The notes beneath the pieces were generated by a model. The model had not been told where the DNA came from. It saw nothing but the letters and a program-made list of their open reading frames with translations, and did not search any database. Of a DNA stretch of 64,000 nucleotides, positions 8,999 to 17,085 are shown one piece after another. The stretch is from Pseudomonadota bacterium (GTDB taxonomy: Bacteria > Pseudomonadota > Alphaproteobacteria > Rhizobiales > Rhizobiaceae), in the NCBI GenBank assembly GCA_023404095.1, contig JAEYDD010000038.1, positions 179,179-243,178 on the forward strand. Direction: 5' to 3'. The position numbers and the translations under genes were made by a program. Position 1 is the first letter of the stretch, and each line of letters begins with the position of its first letter.

Positions 8999-9847
8999 AT
9001 GTCCACGTCTCGCCTGACCCTCCTCTGGCTGCTGGCTCTGCCGGTTTGCGTGTTCACGGCTTTCTTCCTGATGCCTCTGGGCGTGGTGCTAATCTCGTCG
9101 CTGAGCACGCAGGACGGCCAGTTCACCTTCGCCCAATACGGCCGGATCCTGATGGACGGCTATCACTGGCAGGTCATCGGCGTCACCTTCCGGCTGGCGA
9201 TATTGTCCACGTTGATCTGCGTGGTCCTCGGCTATCCGCTTGCCTGGTATCTCGTTCGCATCGTCAAATGGCGCAACTGGCGCCGGACCTGCGTGATCCT
9301 GCTGATCCTGCCGCTCTTTACCTCCAACATCGTCCGCTCTTTCGGCTGGATGGTTCTTCTGGGGCGTACCGGCCTTGTCAACGACGCCCTTCTGGGGGCG
9401 GGACTGATCGATCGCCCGATCCGTTTCCTCGGTACGGAAACCGGCATCCTGATCGGCCTAGTCTATATCCTGCTGCCCTTCACCGTTCTGACCATCGGCA
9501 ATGCGCTCGCAAGGGTCGAGCCCGCACTGGAGGAGGCATCGCGCGATCTGGGCGCAGGGGCAGCCCGCACCTTCTTCAGCGTCACGTTCCCGCTGACGAT
9601 GCATGGTGTGATGGCGGGTGGTATCATCGTCTTCTCGATGGCGATCAGCGCCTACGTGACGCCTGCGCTTTTGTCTGGCGGCAAGGTCACGGTCCTCGCG
9701 ATGCTGGCGTTCCAGCAATATTCGACGGTCTTCGACTTCAACTATGGCGGGGCGCTCTCGATCACGCTCCTGGTCTTCACCATGGCCCTCATCGGCTTCT
9801 CGTCCTGGCTGGCGCGGCTCGGCGCCCAGGACATGAAGGGAAACTGA
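8999..9847 (+). CDS. ABC transporter permease, PotB type
   Basis: This 282-residue inner-membrane protein has about six transmembrane segments. The first is LLWLLALPVCVFTAFFLMPL. The cytoplasmic EAA loop reads EEASRDLGAGAARTFFSVTF, the contact site for the ATPase. It starts three bases after the ATPase gene and one base separates it from the next permease, so translation is probably coupled. It forms the heterodimeric channel with the downstream gene product. Confidence 0.92.
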   Translation: MSTSRLTLLWLLALPVCVFTAFFLMPLGVVLISSLSTQDGQFTFAQYGRILMDGYHWQVIGVTFRLAILSTLICVVLGYPLAWYLVRIVKWRNWRRTCVILLILPLFTSNIVRSFGWMVLLGRTGLVNDALLGAGLIDRPIRFLGTETGILIGLVYILLPFTVLTIGNALARVEPALEEASRDLGAGAARTFFSVTFPLTMHGVMAGGIIVFSMAISAYVTPALLSGGKVTVLAMLAFQQYSTVFDFNYGGALSITLLVFTMALIGFSSWLARLGAQDMKGN

Positions 9848-9848
9848 A

Positions 9849-10622
9849 ATGATCATCCGCATGATCGCGCTTACGACCCTGGCCTATCTCGTACTGCCGC
9901 TTGTGGTGGTGATCGGCGTGTCGCTGACTGAGACGAAGTTTCTTGTCTTCCCGCCAAAGGGTCTGACACTTTCTTGGTACAGGGTGATCCTCGAGGATCC
10001 GACCTATGTGCGCTCGTTCCTCGTCAGCGCCATTCTTGCTGCCCTGGCGACGCTCGCCGCGATCGTCGTCGCGCTGCCGGCCGCGATCGCGATGGCGCGC
10101 TATTCGTTCCGCGGGAAGGCTGCGCTTTCTGCCCTGCTGCTGTCGCCACTGGTCCTGCCGCATATCGTCATCGGTGCGGCGCTGCTTCAGTACGGCGCCT
10201 CGATCGGCCTGGTGCGCAATTTCCCGGCGCTTCTGGTGGGCCACCTGGTAATCGTGACGCCCTTCGTGCTGCGAACGCTCATGCCGCTATTCTCGCCGGA
10301 GCAGTTGTCGCTGGAGGAGGCGTCGCGCGATCTAGGCGCCTCCGCGTGGGCGACGTTCTTTCTCGTCACCCTGCCGCAGATCCGGGCCGGGCTTGTATCG
10401 GGCGCCATCTTCGCCTTCATCACCTCGTTCATCAATGTCGAGTTGTCGATCTTCAATACCACATCGACGCTGAACACCATTCCGGTGCAGTTGTTCAACT
10501 ATGTGCAGTATTCGGTCGATCCATCGATTGCGGCGGTCTCGTCGCTCACCATCTTGGCCGCGGCCATAGCGATCATACTGATCGACTGGCTGATCGGTCT
10601 GGACTTCCTGTCCGGAAGATAG
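9849..10622 (+). CDS. ABC transporter permease, PotC type
   Basis: This is a 257-residue inner-membrane protein with six predicted helices and the EAA loop EEASRDLGASAWATFFLVTL. It is the second channel subunit of the importer encoded from 6937. The last gene of the operon follows 36 bases later behind an AGGAGG site, which ties the enzyme to the transport system. Confidence 0.92.
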   Translation: MIIRMIALTTLAYLVLPLVVVIGVSLTETKFLVFPPKGLTLSWYRVILEDPTYVRSFLVSAILAALATLAAIVVALPAAIAMARYSFRGKAALSALLLSPLVLPHIVIGAALLQYGASIGLVRNFPALLVGHLVIVTPFVLRTLMPLFSPEQLSLEEASRDLGASAWATFFLVTLPQIRAGLVSGAIFAFITSFINVELSIFNTTSTLNTIPVQLFNYVQYSVDPSIAAVSSLTILAAAIAIILIDWLIGLDFLSGR

Positions 10623-10658
10623 ACCCCAACACCCCATACCATCCTCAGGAGGCATGCA

Positions 10659-11672
10659 ATGCGCGTTCAGGACGTGTATAACGTAATCTATACCCATACC
10701 GAAGGCGAGCCGCTGTGCATCATCTATAGCGGCATCCCCTATCCGGCGAACTCGAGCATCCTCGACAAGCGCGCCTTTCTCGAAGAAAACTACGACTGGC
10801 TGCGCAAGGCGCTGATGCGCGAGCCGCGCGGCCATGCCGACATGTTCGGCGTATTCCTGACGCCGCCGTCCTCGCCCGACTACGATGCCGGCCTCATCTA
10901 TATCGACGGCAAGGAATACTCGCACATGTGCGGCCACGGCACGATCGCCGTTGCCATGGCGATGGTGGCAAACGGGCTGGTGCGCCGCTCGCCGAGCGGG
11001 CTGACAAAAATCCGCTTCGAGACCACCGCCGGACTCGTTGTCGCCGAAGTCGCCCATGAGGGCGACCGCGTGCTGTGGACCCGCTTCGAGAACGTCCCCG
11101 CCTACGTAGCCGAGCAGAACATTGACCTCGAGCTGCCGGGTTACGGCCCGCTGAAGGCTGACCTCGTCTGGGGCGGCAACTATTTCGGCATCATCGACCT
11201 GCGCGGCACCAAGCTGCGCATCGGGCCTGAGAACGGTTCGGAACTGTCGCACATGGGCCTGATCGCCCGCGAGGCCATCCGCGCGAAGGTGAAGGTCCAG
11301 CACCCGACCGAAGCGCACATTAACAACCTGAACTTCATCACCTTCTGGCACGAGCCGACGATCGAGGGTTGCCTCTACAAGAACGTTCACGTGTTCTCCG
11401 CCGGCCAGCTCGACCGTTCGCCGGGTGGAACGGGCACCTCGGCGATGATGGCCTATTTCGAAAAGCGCGACGTGATCAAGCTAAACCAGACGATCACATC
11501 CGAAGGCCTTCTCGGCTCGGGCGTGTTCGAAGGCTGCCTGATCGGCGAAACGAAACTCGGCTCGGTCCGCGCCGTGCGCCCGACGGTGAAGGGCACGGCC
11601 GGCATGCTCGGCACCGCGGCCTGGACGATCAATCGCGACGACCCGGTGGATGCCGGCTTCCTCGTTCTCTGA
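10659..11672 (+). CDS. Proline racemase / hydroxyproline epimerase family protein with Cys-Gly active-site pair
   Basis: The protein has 337 residues and the full proline-racemase fold. Cys91 in HMCGHGTIA is the first catalytic residue. The second catalytic motif, normally DRSPCGTG (racemase/epimerase) or DRSPTGTG (trans-3-hydroxyproline dehydratase), here reads DRSPGGTG with Gly256; the codons are clear. Known pairs are Cys/Cys, Ser/Cys and Cys/Thr, so a two-base racemase mechanism looks impossible. A dehydratase or another one-base reaction is more likely (inference). An AGGAGG site lies nine bases upstream of the ATG. It is co-transcribed with the polyamine-type importer, so it probably acts on the imported imino acid. 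Confidence 0.85.
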   Translation: MRVQDVYNVIYTHTEGEPLCIIYSGIPYPANSSILDKRAFLEENYDWLRKALMREPRGHADMFGVFLTPPSSPDYDAGLIYIDGKEYSHMCGHGTIAVAMAMVANGLVRRSPSGLTKIRFETTAGLVVAEVAHEGDRVLWTRFENVPAYVAEQNIDLELPGYGPLKADLVWGGNYFGIIDLRGTKLRIGPENGSELSHMGLIAREAIRAKVKVQHPTEAHINNLNFITFWHEPTIEGCLYKNVHVFSAGQLDRSPGGTGTSAMMAYFEKRDVIKLNQTITSEGLLGSGVFEGCLIGETKLGSVRAVRPTVKGTAGMLGTAAWTINRDDPVDAGFLVL

Positions 11673-11681
11673 TCACCAAAC

Positions 11682-11712
11682 GGTGCGGCAACGGAGAACC
11701 TGTCGCCGCACC
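11682..11712 (+). terminator. Hairpin after the importer/proline-racemase operon
   Basis: GGTGCGGC at 11682-11689 pairs perfectly with GCCGCACC at 11705-11712 across a 15-base loop, ten bases after the operon's last stop codon. No U-run follows, so termination may be weak or Rho-assisted. The rest of the gap to 11947 contains nothing I recognise. Confidence 0.45.
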
Positions 11713-11947
11713 AATCTGGCGGTATGCTTGCGGCGCACGTATGCGGTCTGGCTTTACGTTCGATTTCCGTGGGTAGGCGCGTTTAGCGGACCTGTCCGGC
11801 CCAGCTGCCGTCACCAACCCGGGAATCTTGCAATGTAGGCCGGGGATGGCCGCAAGCGCCGTGGTTCCCTCGGCCCAGCCGGGCCCGGTCTACTGGAAGT
11901 TTTCGAATGCGCGCTTGCGGTATCCCCTGCAGATAGCTGGCACTCAC

Positions 11948-12385
11948 TCAACTTCCGCAGCTTGCGGATTTGGTATTGGTGTTCGACGGCATAAGCTGAT
12001 CCAACGCGACCTGTCCGAACCTTTCCAGAAGCAGGCTTTCGGCGCGGATCATCGTATCAGCGAGCGCCGCGTTGACGTTTTTCTCAATCATGCAATCCCG
12101 CTGGCCGTTGCGAGCACCGATGGCGAATAGCGTTGGCCGTTGGAGCGCCTCATACACAGAAAGCAGCGTTATCTGCTCAAGTGGCCGCGCCAGTTGCCAT
12201 CCTCCACCGTGGCCCTTGCCGGATCTGACATGCCCAGCCCGTCGTAGGCCAGCCATAGTCCTGCGGAACACCGCCGGATTGGTGCCCATGGTTTTTGCCA
12301 GAACTTGCGACGTCAAGGGCTCCTCGACCTTCGCCATGTGCAAGAGCACATGCAGTACGTCCGATAGCCTGGTGTCTTTGTTCAT
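11948..12385 (-). CDS. Rrf2 family transcriptional regulator
   Basis: The protein has 145 residues with an N-terminal winged helix-turn-helix (RLSDVLHVLLHMAKVEEPLTSQ, then TNPAVFRRTMAGLRRAGHV) and the glycine-rich wing SGKGHGGGWQLAR. The three-cysteine cluster of Fe-S Rrf2 proteins is absent: only one cysteine lies in that region (RDCMIEK), plus one near the C-terminus. It is therefore probably a redox- or ligand-responsive member without a cluster. It diverges from a methyltransferase gene across a striking perfect inverted repeat, which is the likely operator for both genes. Confidence 0.87.
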   Translation of the reverse strand: MNKDTRLSDVLHVLLHMAKVEEPLTSQVLAKTMGTNPAVFRRTMAGLRRAGHVRSGKGHGGGWQLARPLEQITLLSVYEALQRPTLFAIGARNGQRDCMIEKNVNAALADTMIRAESLLLERFGQVALDQLMPSNTNTKSASCGS

Positions 12386-12409
12386 AGCTAGCCCCTGTGC
12401 ACGCGCTCT

Positions 12410-12469
12410 TATGTATCAGTTGTTGATGCGTGACGCGATGGCGTGTTATGCATCAACAACTGATACATA
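12410..12469. promoter_or_regulatory. Perfect 20-bp inverted repeat between Rrf2 and methyltransferase genes
   Basis: TATGTATCAGTTGTTGATGC at 12410-12429 is repeated exactly in inverted orientation at 12450-12469, with a 20-base spacer. Each arm also contains its own imperfect dyad (ATCA...TGAT). The element could therefore hold two Rrf2-dimer sites, one facing each gene. It fills most of the 96-base divergent promoter region and ends 12 bases before the methyltransferase ATG. Confidence 0.7.
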
Positions 12470-12481
12470 ATACGGTGCCTC

Positions 12482-13159
12482 ATGAGCGGCAATCTCACTC
12501 CCTTTCTGGATCCGACCTCCGTAAGCGCGTACGTCCGCGAAACGCCGCGCAAAGTACCCGGACTGGCAGACCTTTACACGATGGCGACACTGCTTCTTGC
12601 TGAGCACGCGTCCGGAGCTGCGCATGTGCTGGTCGTCGGCGCCGGTGGCGGTTTGGAGATTAGGGCAATGGCAAATGCGCGGCCGGATTGGCAATTTACC
12701 GGCGTCGATCCCTCACCAGCCATGCTGGACATGGCCCGCCAAACGACCTCGACCTGCGCGGAGCGGACAGACCTTATTCTCGGCACGGCAGGCGATGCAC
12801 CCGCTGGTCCTTTCGACGGAGCGGTATGCCTGCTGACACTGCACTTCCTGAACAGGCGCGAGCGACTGCAAACCCTGCAGGAGATCAAAAGACGTCTGAA
12901 GCCGGGTGCCGCTTTCGTTGTGGCCCATCACACGGATGTCGATGGGCAGGCAGAAGTATGGCTGGCGAGGTCAGCAGCATTCGCCGCAGGCGCAAGCTCG
13001 GATGCCCGACAAGCCACAGCATCCGCCCGAGCGATGTCAGAGCGCCTTCTGCTCCTTTCTCCACCTCAGGAAGAAGAGTGCTTTCGAGAGGCGGGCTTCC
13101 AGAAGCCTTCCTTATTTTACGCCGCCTTTTCGTTTCGCGGATGGGTCATTACCATCTGA
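12482..13159 (+). CDS. Class I SAM-dependent methyltransferase
   Basis: This 225-residue protein has the Rossmann methyltransferase core. Motif I is VLVVGAGGGLEI, followed by FTGVDPSPAMLDMA (SAM ribose-binding acidic end of strand 2), a post-I region around ILGTAGDAPAGPFDGAVCLLTLHF and the segment LKPGAAFVVAHH. No Shine-Dalgarno sequence is obvious before the ATG, so translation may be weak or leaderless. Its divergent partner is an Rrf2 regulator that probably represses it through the inverted repeat at 12410-12469. The methyl acceptor is unknown. Confidence 0.84.
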   Translation: MSGNLTPFLDPTSVSAYVRETPRKVPGLADLYTMATLLLAEHASGAAHVLVVGAGGGLEIRAMANARPDWQFTGVDPSPAMLDMARQTTSTCAERTDLILGTAGDAPAGPFDGAVCLLTLHFLNRRERLQTLQEIKRRLKPGAAFVVAHHTDVDGQAEVWLARSAAFAAGASSDARQATASARAMSERLLLLSPPQEEECFREAGFQKPSLFYAAFSFRGWVITI

Positions 13160-13277
13160 TCTCGCGTGGGCAAGAACAGAGGCGGAGCGGAAAAAACACA
13201 GATGGAAATCTCTAACGTGGCTTTAGGTCCCTTTCCGCAGAGTTTATCTGGCTGAGAAGCAGCTGAAAGATGTGGCT

Positions 13278-13300
13278 GTGCGGCGTACGAGGCGCCGCAC
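13278..13300. terminator. Hairpin between convergent methyltransferase and LysR genes
   Basis: GTGCGGCG (13278-13285) and CGCCGCAC (13293-13300) form an 8-bp stem with a 7-base loop in the 162-base gap between two convergent genes. It could serve either strand. No T-run is adjacent. Confidence 0.4.
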
Positions 13301-13321
13301 GAGCCTGCCAGCGTGTCGCCG

Positions 13322-14263
13322 CTAGCTCGGATCCACCGCCTTGCTCCTCAGGAAGTCGAGAAAAGTGCGCATTCCGGCACCGAGATGGCGATGCCGCGGG
13401 TAGTACAGGCAGAGCCCAGGATACGGCGGCGTCCAGTCCGCCAGCACCTGCCTGAGCCTCCCGTCGGCCAGTGCTTCGTCCGCCATCCAACGTGTTATGT
13501 ATGCAAGGCCGCAGCCGTCCAAAGCGGCCGCCAGCAGAAGCCGGGATTGGTCGACGACGAGATTGCCGGCCGTCGACACAACGAGCGCCTCGCCGCGCCG
13601 CTGGAACTCCCAGCGATAGATCGATCCGCCCGCCATGCGCAGTTGGACACAGTGGTGTAGAGCGAGGTCAGAAGGCTTACTGATGGTGGGCGAACCGTCG
13701 AGATAGCCGGGCGAGGCCACAACGATGTGCTGCTGCTCCGGGCCGATCGCGATTGCGGCCATCTCGCCGGGAACAAGTTCCGCGGCCCGGACGCCGCAGT
13801 CGAAGCCTCCCTCGGCGATGTCCACCAGCCTTCCCTCCGACCTGACTTCGAAGCGCATCGCGGGTTGGAGCTTAATGAAACGCGTCAGCAGGGGCATCAG
13901 CACCAGCTCGGCGGCGTTGGCATCGCAGTTTATCCGCACAAGACCCGAGGGCGAGGCGGCGTGTTCGTGAAGCTCCTCAACCGCGAGACCGATTTCGCTG
14001 ATCGCGGGCATCAGCCTCTCGGCCAGTCGTCGGCCCGGCTCCGTCAAGGAGACATTTCTCGTCGAGCGATGGAAGAGCTTCACCTTGAGTCGTCTCTCCA
14101 GACCAGCGACCGCGTGGCTCAGCGCCGAGGCCGTCTGGTCGAGCTTCCTGGCGGCGGCGCGGAAACCTCCGTGCTCCGCGACGGCAAGGAAAGCCGTCAG
14201 CTCGCCGGGCGGAAGCAAACTCACTGTACGAATTGTCTCATCATTGCGTGTAATCTTCGTCAT
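13322..14263 (-). CDS. LysR family transcriptional regulator
   Basis: The protein has 313 residues. The N-terminal winged helix-turn-helix reads FLAVAEHGGFRAAARKLDQTASALSHAV in segments typical of LysR, with LEPxRR-like spacing and RSTRNVSLTEPG in the wing. The remaining 220 residues form the periplasmic-binding-like effector domain (VRINCDANAAELVLMPLL). It diverges from an SDR gene 14 kb into the window and probably controls it. An imperfect dyad at 14292-14314 is the candidate site. No strong ribosome binding site is seen before its ATG. Confidence 0.9.
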   Translation of the reverse strand: MTKITRNDETIRTVSLLPPGELTAFLAVAEHGGFRAAARKLDQTASALSHAVAGLERRLKVKLFHRSTRNVSLTEPGRRLAERLMPAISEIGLAVEELHEHAASPSGLVRINCDANAAELVLMPLLTRFIKLQPAMRFEVRSEGRLVDIAEGGFDCGVRAAELVPGEMAAIAIGPEQQHIVVASPGYLDGSPTISKPSDLALHHCVQLRMAGGSIYRWEFQRRGEALVVSTAGNLVVDQSRLLLAAALDGCGLAYITRWMADEALADGRLRQVLADWTPPYPGLCLYYPRHRHLGAGMRTFLDFLRSKAVDPS

Positions 14264-14291
14264 CTAGTTCATGAGTGCCATGTGCTTATCT

Positions 14292-14314
14292 TTCGGACAA
14301 GCTGATTGTCTGAA
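14292..14314. promoter_or_regulatory. Imperfect dyad TTCGGACAA-N5-TTGTCTGAA overlapping the SDR ribosome binding site
   Basis: The arms at 14292-14300 and 14306-14314 are inverted repeats with one mismatch, in the 62-base gap between the LysR gene and the SDR gene. The right arm runs into the AAGGAGA ribosome binding site of the SDR gene. A bound protein could therefore block initiation as well as transcription. Confidence 0.45.
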
Positions 14315-14325
14315 GGAGAATGACC

Positions 14326-15249
14326 ATGACTTCGCCTATCCCGTTCGGGTTCTCGTCTACCGCCGCCGAGGTGCTCGACGGCGTCGACCTTAACGGCCGG
14401 ACCTTTATCGTCACCGGAGGTGCCGGAGGCATCGGGCTGGAAACCAGCAGGGCGCTTGCAGCCGCAGGTGCGTCGGTGACGATCGCCGCCCGCCGACCCG
14501 ACGCCGCCGAGAAGGTGGCCGCGGAACTGAGGTGTGTGATGCCGCAGGCGCGCCTGAAGGTTCGCCGTCTCGACGTCGCAGATCTCTCTTCGGTTCGAGA
14601 ATTCGTCGATGGCTGGAGCGAGCCGCTCCACGCTCTCGTCAACAACGCGGGCGTCATGGCCATTCCGGAACTGCAGCGAACCGCCGAAGGCCGGGAGATG
14701 CAGTTCGGCACGAACTACCTTGGCCACTTCGCGCTCGCACAGGGGCTGCGACCATATCTCGCCAAGGTGAACGGCGCCCGCGTGGTCTCCGTCGCTTCGA
14801 CCGGAAGCCTTTTCGCGCCGGTATTTTGGGACGATCCGGACTTCCGGTTCATTCCCTACGATCCGCTGCTTGCCTATGGGCAGTCGAAAACGGCGTGCAT
14901 CCTCTTGTCCGTGGGCATAACGAAGGCGTGGGCGGAGGATGGGATCATGTCGAATGCGCTCAATCCCGGAGCGATCGCGACCGGTCTGCAAAAGCACACC
15001 GGCGGCCTGCGGACGCCAGAACACCTGCGCAAGACGAAGGAGCAGGGGGCATCGACGACGGTGCTGCTCGCCGCCTCGCCGCTCGTGGAAGGGTTCTCCG
15101 GAAAGTACTTCGACGACTGCCAAGAGGCTCCGGTTGTTGACGAACGTGGGTCGGGTCCGTTCAAGGGCGTCGCAAGGTATGCGGTAGATGAGGAGAATGC
15201 TTCACGTCTCTGGGAAATGGCAACGCGGATGCTAGCCGCGCGGCCATAG
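14326..15249 (+). CDS. SDR family oxidoreductase (retinol-dehydrogenase/WWOX-like group)
   Basis: The protein has 307 residues. The second of two close ATGs (14326) is chosen because AAGGAGA lies seven bases before it; the ATG at 14320 is too close. The NAD(P) loop is TGGAGGIGLE, an arginine-rich end to strand 2 (IAARRPDAAE) favours NADP, NNAGVM follows, and the catalytic pair is in LAYGQSKTA (Tyr, Lys). At about 307 residues it is longer than classical SDRs and resembles the retinol-dehydrogenase-like group common in alphaproteobacteria. The substrate is unknown, and control by the divergent LysR protein is likely. Confidence 0.86.
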   Translation: MTSPIPFGFSSTAAEVLDGVDLNGRTFIVTGGAGGIGLETSRALAAAGASVTIAARRPDAAEKVAAELRCVMPQARLKVRRLDVADLSSVREFVDGWSEPLHALVNNAGVMAIPELQRTAEGREMQFGTNYLGHFALAQGLRPYLAKVNGARVVSVASTGSLFAPVFWDDPDFRFIPYDPLLAYGQSKTACILLSVGITKAWAEDGIMSNALNPGAIATGLQKHTGGLRTPEHLRKTKEQGASTTVLLAASPLVEGFSGKYFDDCQEAPVVDERGSGPFKGVARYAVDEENASRLWEMATRMLAARP

Positions 15250-15259
15250 TTGCGGATGC

Positions 15260-15289
15260 CCTGTCGGCTTGGGAGTGAAAGCCGACAGG
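15260..15289. terminator. Strong hairpin between convergent SDR and AhpD-like genes
   Basis: CCTGTCGGCTT (15260-15270) pairs perfectly with AAGCCGACAGG (15279-15289), an 11-bp stem with an 8-base loop centred between two convergent genes. It can act on both strands. A T-run is missing on either side. Confidence 0.6.
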
Positions 15290-15316
15290 TTCCCCTAAGA
15301 CTGACAGTCTCCGAAA

Positions 15317-15766
15317 TCAGGCGGCCTTGGCGGCTACCGGAAGCCGGAACGGCGCGCCGAGGCGGTTGAACGCGTTCATCGCGGCGATCGCGATCGTGAG
15401 ATCGACGAAATCCTTCGGCTGGAATGCGGCCGCCGCCGCGGCGTAGGCTTCGTCCGATGCGTGTGTCTGGCTGACGTTGGTGACCTCTTCGGCCCACGCG
15501 AGCGCGGCCCGCTCCTGGTCGGAGAAGAGTTGGGGCACTTCGTCCCAGACCGGTACCAGCGTGATCTTGTCCACCGACATTGTCTTGCGCAGGTCGCGGC
15601 TGTGCTTATCGATGCAGTGGGCGCAGCCGTTGATCTGCGACACGCGGAGGAAGACGAGGTGGATCAGTTCTTCCGGAAGATTGGTGCTCTTCGTAACGTA
15701 GTGGTGGATGCCGAGGAGTGCCTTTGCACCATCAGGGGCAATTTCGGACCAGTTCATACGAGACAT
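15317..15766 (-). CDS. Carboxymuconolactone decarboxylase / AhpD-like family protein
   Basis: This 149-residue all-helical protein has the AhpD-type motif CAHCIDKHSRDL; the CxxC pair and following His are the redox and proton-relay residues of this family. The surrounding text (VFLRVSQINGCAHCID, then WDEVPQLFSDQERAALAWAEEVT) is typical of small CMD proteins annotated as alkylhydroperoxidase-like. It probably reduces organic peroxides or serves as an antioxidant accessory. It stands upstream of a small minus-strand group (cupin, NmrA-like, Rrf2) and may share its stress-related regulation. Confidence 0.85.
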   Translation of the reverse strand: MSRMNWSEIAPDGAKALLGIHHYVTKSTNLPEELIHLVFLRVSQINGCAHCIDKHSRDLRKTMSVDKITLVPVWDEVPQLFSDQERAALAWAEEVTNVSQTHASDEAYAAAAAAFQPKDFVDLTIAIAAMNAFNRLGAPFRLPVAAKAA

Positions 15767-15858
15767 GTTCGTTTTCCCTTATTGTGGACACGGTTCACCG
15801 ATCGCGGAGAAGCCGTCGTTGCTTGTTCAGAGATTACAGAAGGTGGAATTTGGTGGCG

Positions 15859-16296
15859 CTACGGCTTGCGCGGCGTAGTCAGCACGGTTTCGTCGGTGTC
15901 AACGACGAAAACGGCAAGCAGCTTCGCTGGCTCGGTCTTGCTGGCGTTGGCGCTGACGTCGTGCAGGTCGCCCGGCAGCTCCGTGAAGCTCTGGCCCGCA
16001 GTGAAGGTTCTCACCTCGCCGCCGTTCACCGCGCTCAGAACCGCGCCTTCAAGGATCGTCGCGTAGATCAGTGCGGATTTCGCGTGGGTGTGCGCGGCGC
16101 TATAACCGCCGGGGCCGTACTCGACCAGTGCGGCCTTGATGCTCTTTCCTGGTACGTCGGGTAGGGGATGCTCGTAGACGAGGGTCACCTTGGCGTCCTT
16201 CGTGTCGTAGGCGAGCGCAGGCTTGCTAACGTCGTGCGCCTGGGCCGTGGCCAACGAGGCTGCCAGTGCGGTGGCGACATAGAGGAATGTCTTCAT
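15859..16296 (-). CDS. Exported cupin-domain protein
   Basis: This 145-residue protein has a clear Sec signal peptide (MKTFLYVATALAASLATAQA, cleavage before HDVSK). The mature part is a single small cupin: GGYSAAHTHAKSALIYATILEG gives the His-x-His and acidic metal motif, and FTELPGDLHDVSANAS gives the second half with His. AGGAG precedes the ATG. It is likely a periplasmic metal-binding protein of unknown substrate. It is 25 bases downstream of the NmrA-like gene and on the same strand, so probably in one operon with the Rrf2 regulator. Confidence 0.83.
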   Translation of the reverse strand: MKTFLYVATALAASLATAQAHDVSKPALAYDTKDAKVTLVYEHPLPDVPGKSIKAALVEYGPGGYSAAHTHAKSALIYATILEGAVLSAVNGGEVRTFTAGQSFTELPGDLHDVSANASKTEPAKLLAVFVVDTDETVLTTPRKP

Positions 16297-16321
16297 GATT
16301 TTTCTCCTGATGTTTAGTGGG

Positions 16322-17074
16322 TTAAGCCCGAAGCCATTCGGCGAGTGTGATCCGGCCCCTGATGTAGTCTCCGCCGGGTACGAGCGAACCGATGACGACC
16401 GGAGCGCCGAAATAGTCGACGGTGGTGTCCGCGTTGACCGGTCGGGTGTCGAGCTTCGAATCGAGATACGTCCGGATAAAGGACTCGAACGACGCGCGTT
16501 CGGGTCCGGCGATGTCGACCGTACCGTTCTTTGGCGCCGCCAGCGCGACTTCTACCAGAGTGGCGGCGACGTCGGCGGCGGCGATCGGCTGGAAGTCGAT
16601 GTCCGGCACGCTCACCGTGCCGTCGGCGGAGTAGGCATCGGCCAAGGTCTCGAGGAACTCGTGGAACTGCGTCGCGCGGACGATTGTGTAGGCTTGGCCC
16701 GACGCCGCGACCGCCTCCTCTTGGGCCAGTTTGCCAGCCATGTAGGGATTAGTGGCAAGGCTTTCGGTGTTGACGATCGAAAGCACGACGTGATGACGTA
16801 CGCCCGCCGTCCTTTCGGCCCTCGTCAGATTGCGGCTCGACGTCGCGAAGAAGTCGGTGATGACGTTCCTGTCGAAGGACATCATGTTCGACACGTCGAT
16901 GACGGCGTCCGCTCCCGCCAGAGCTTCCGTCAATCCTTCTCCCGTATAGGCGTTGATGCCGTTGCTGGAGCTTGCGACGACGGCCTCGTGGCCGTTGCTC
17001 TCTAGGAGTTTCACTACCTTGGAGCCGATCAGGCCCGTGCCGCCGATGACGACGACCTTGTTCATCTTAGTCAT
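16322..17074 (-). CDS. NAD(P)-binding NmrA/atypical SDR family protein
   Basis: The protein has 250 residues. The start at 17074 gives MTKMNKVVVIGGTGLIGSK behind GGAGAAAG; longer upstream reading runs into the Rrf2 gene. The GGTGLIG nucleotide loop and the segment DVSNMMSFDRN are typical of NmrA-like sensors and NAD(P)H quinone reductase-like proteins. Classical SDR catalytic residues are not evident. Such proteins sense NADP(H) or reduce quinones and aldehydes. It sits between an Rrf2 gene (11 bases upstream) and the exported cupin, which suggests a small redox-stress operon. Confidence 0.8.
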   Translation of the reverse strand: MTKMNKVVVIGGTGLIGSKVVKLLESNGHEAVVASSSNGINAYTGEGLTEALAGADAVIDVSNMMSFDRNVITDFFATSSRNLTRAERTAGVRHHVVLSIVNTESLATNPYMAGKLAQEEAVAASGQAYTIVRATQFHEFLETLADAYSADGTVSVPDIDFQPIAAADVAATLVEVALAAPKNGTVDIAGPERASFESFIRTYLDSKLDTRPVNADTTVDYFGAPVVIGSLVPGGDYIRGRITLAEWLRA

Positions 17075-17085
17075 GGTGCTTTCTC

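Noticed and set aside
12410..12469. Perfect inverted repeat considered as a transposon end or terminator
   Set aside because: No transposase is near, the spacer equals the arm length, and it sits in a divergent promoter, so a regulatory role fits better.
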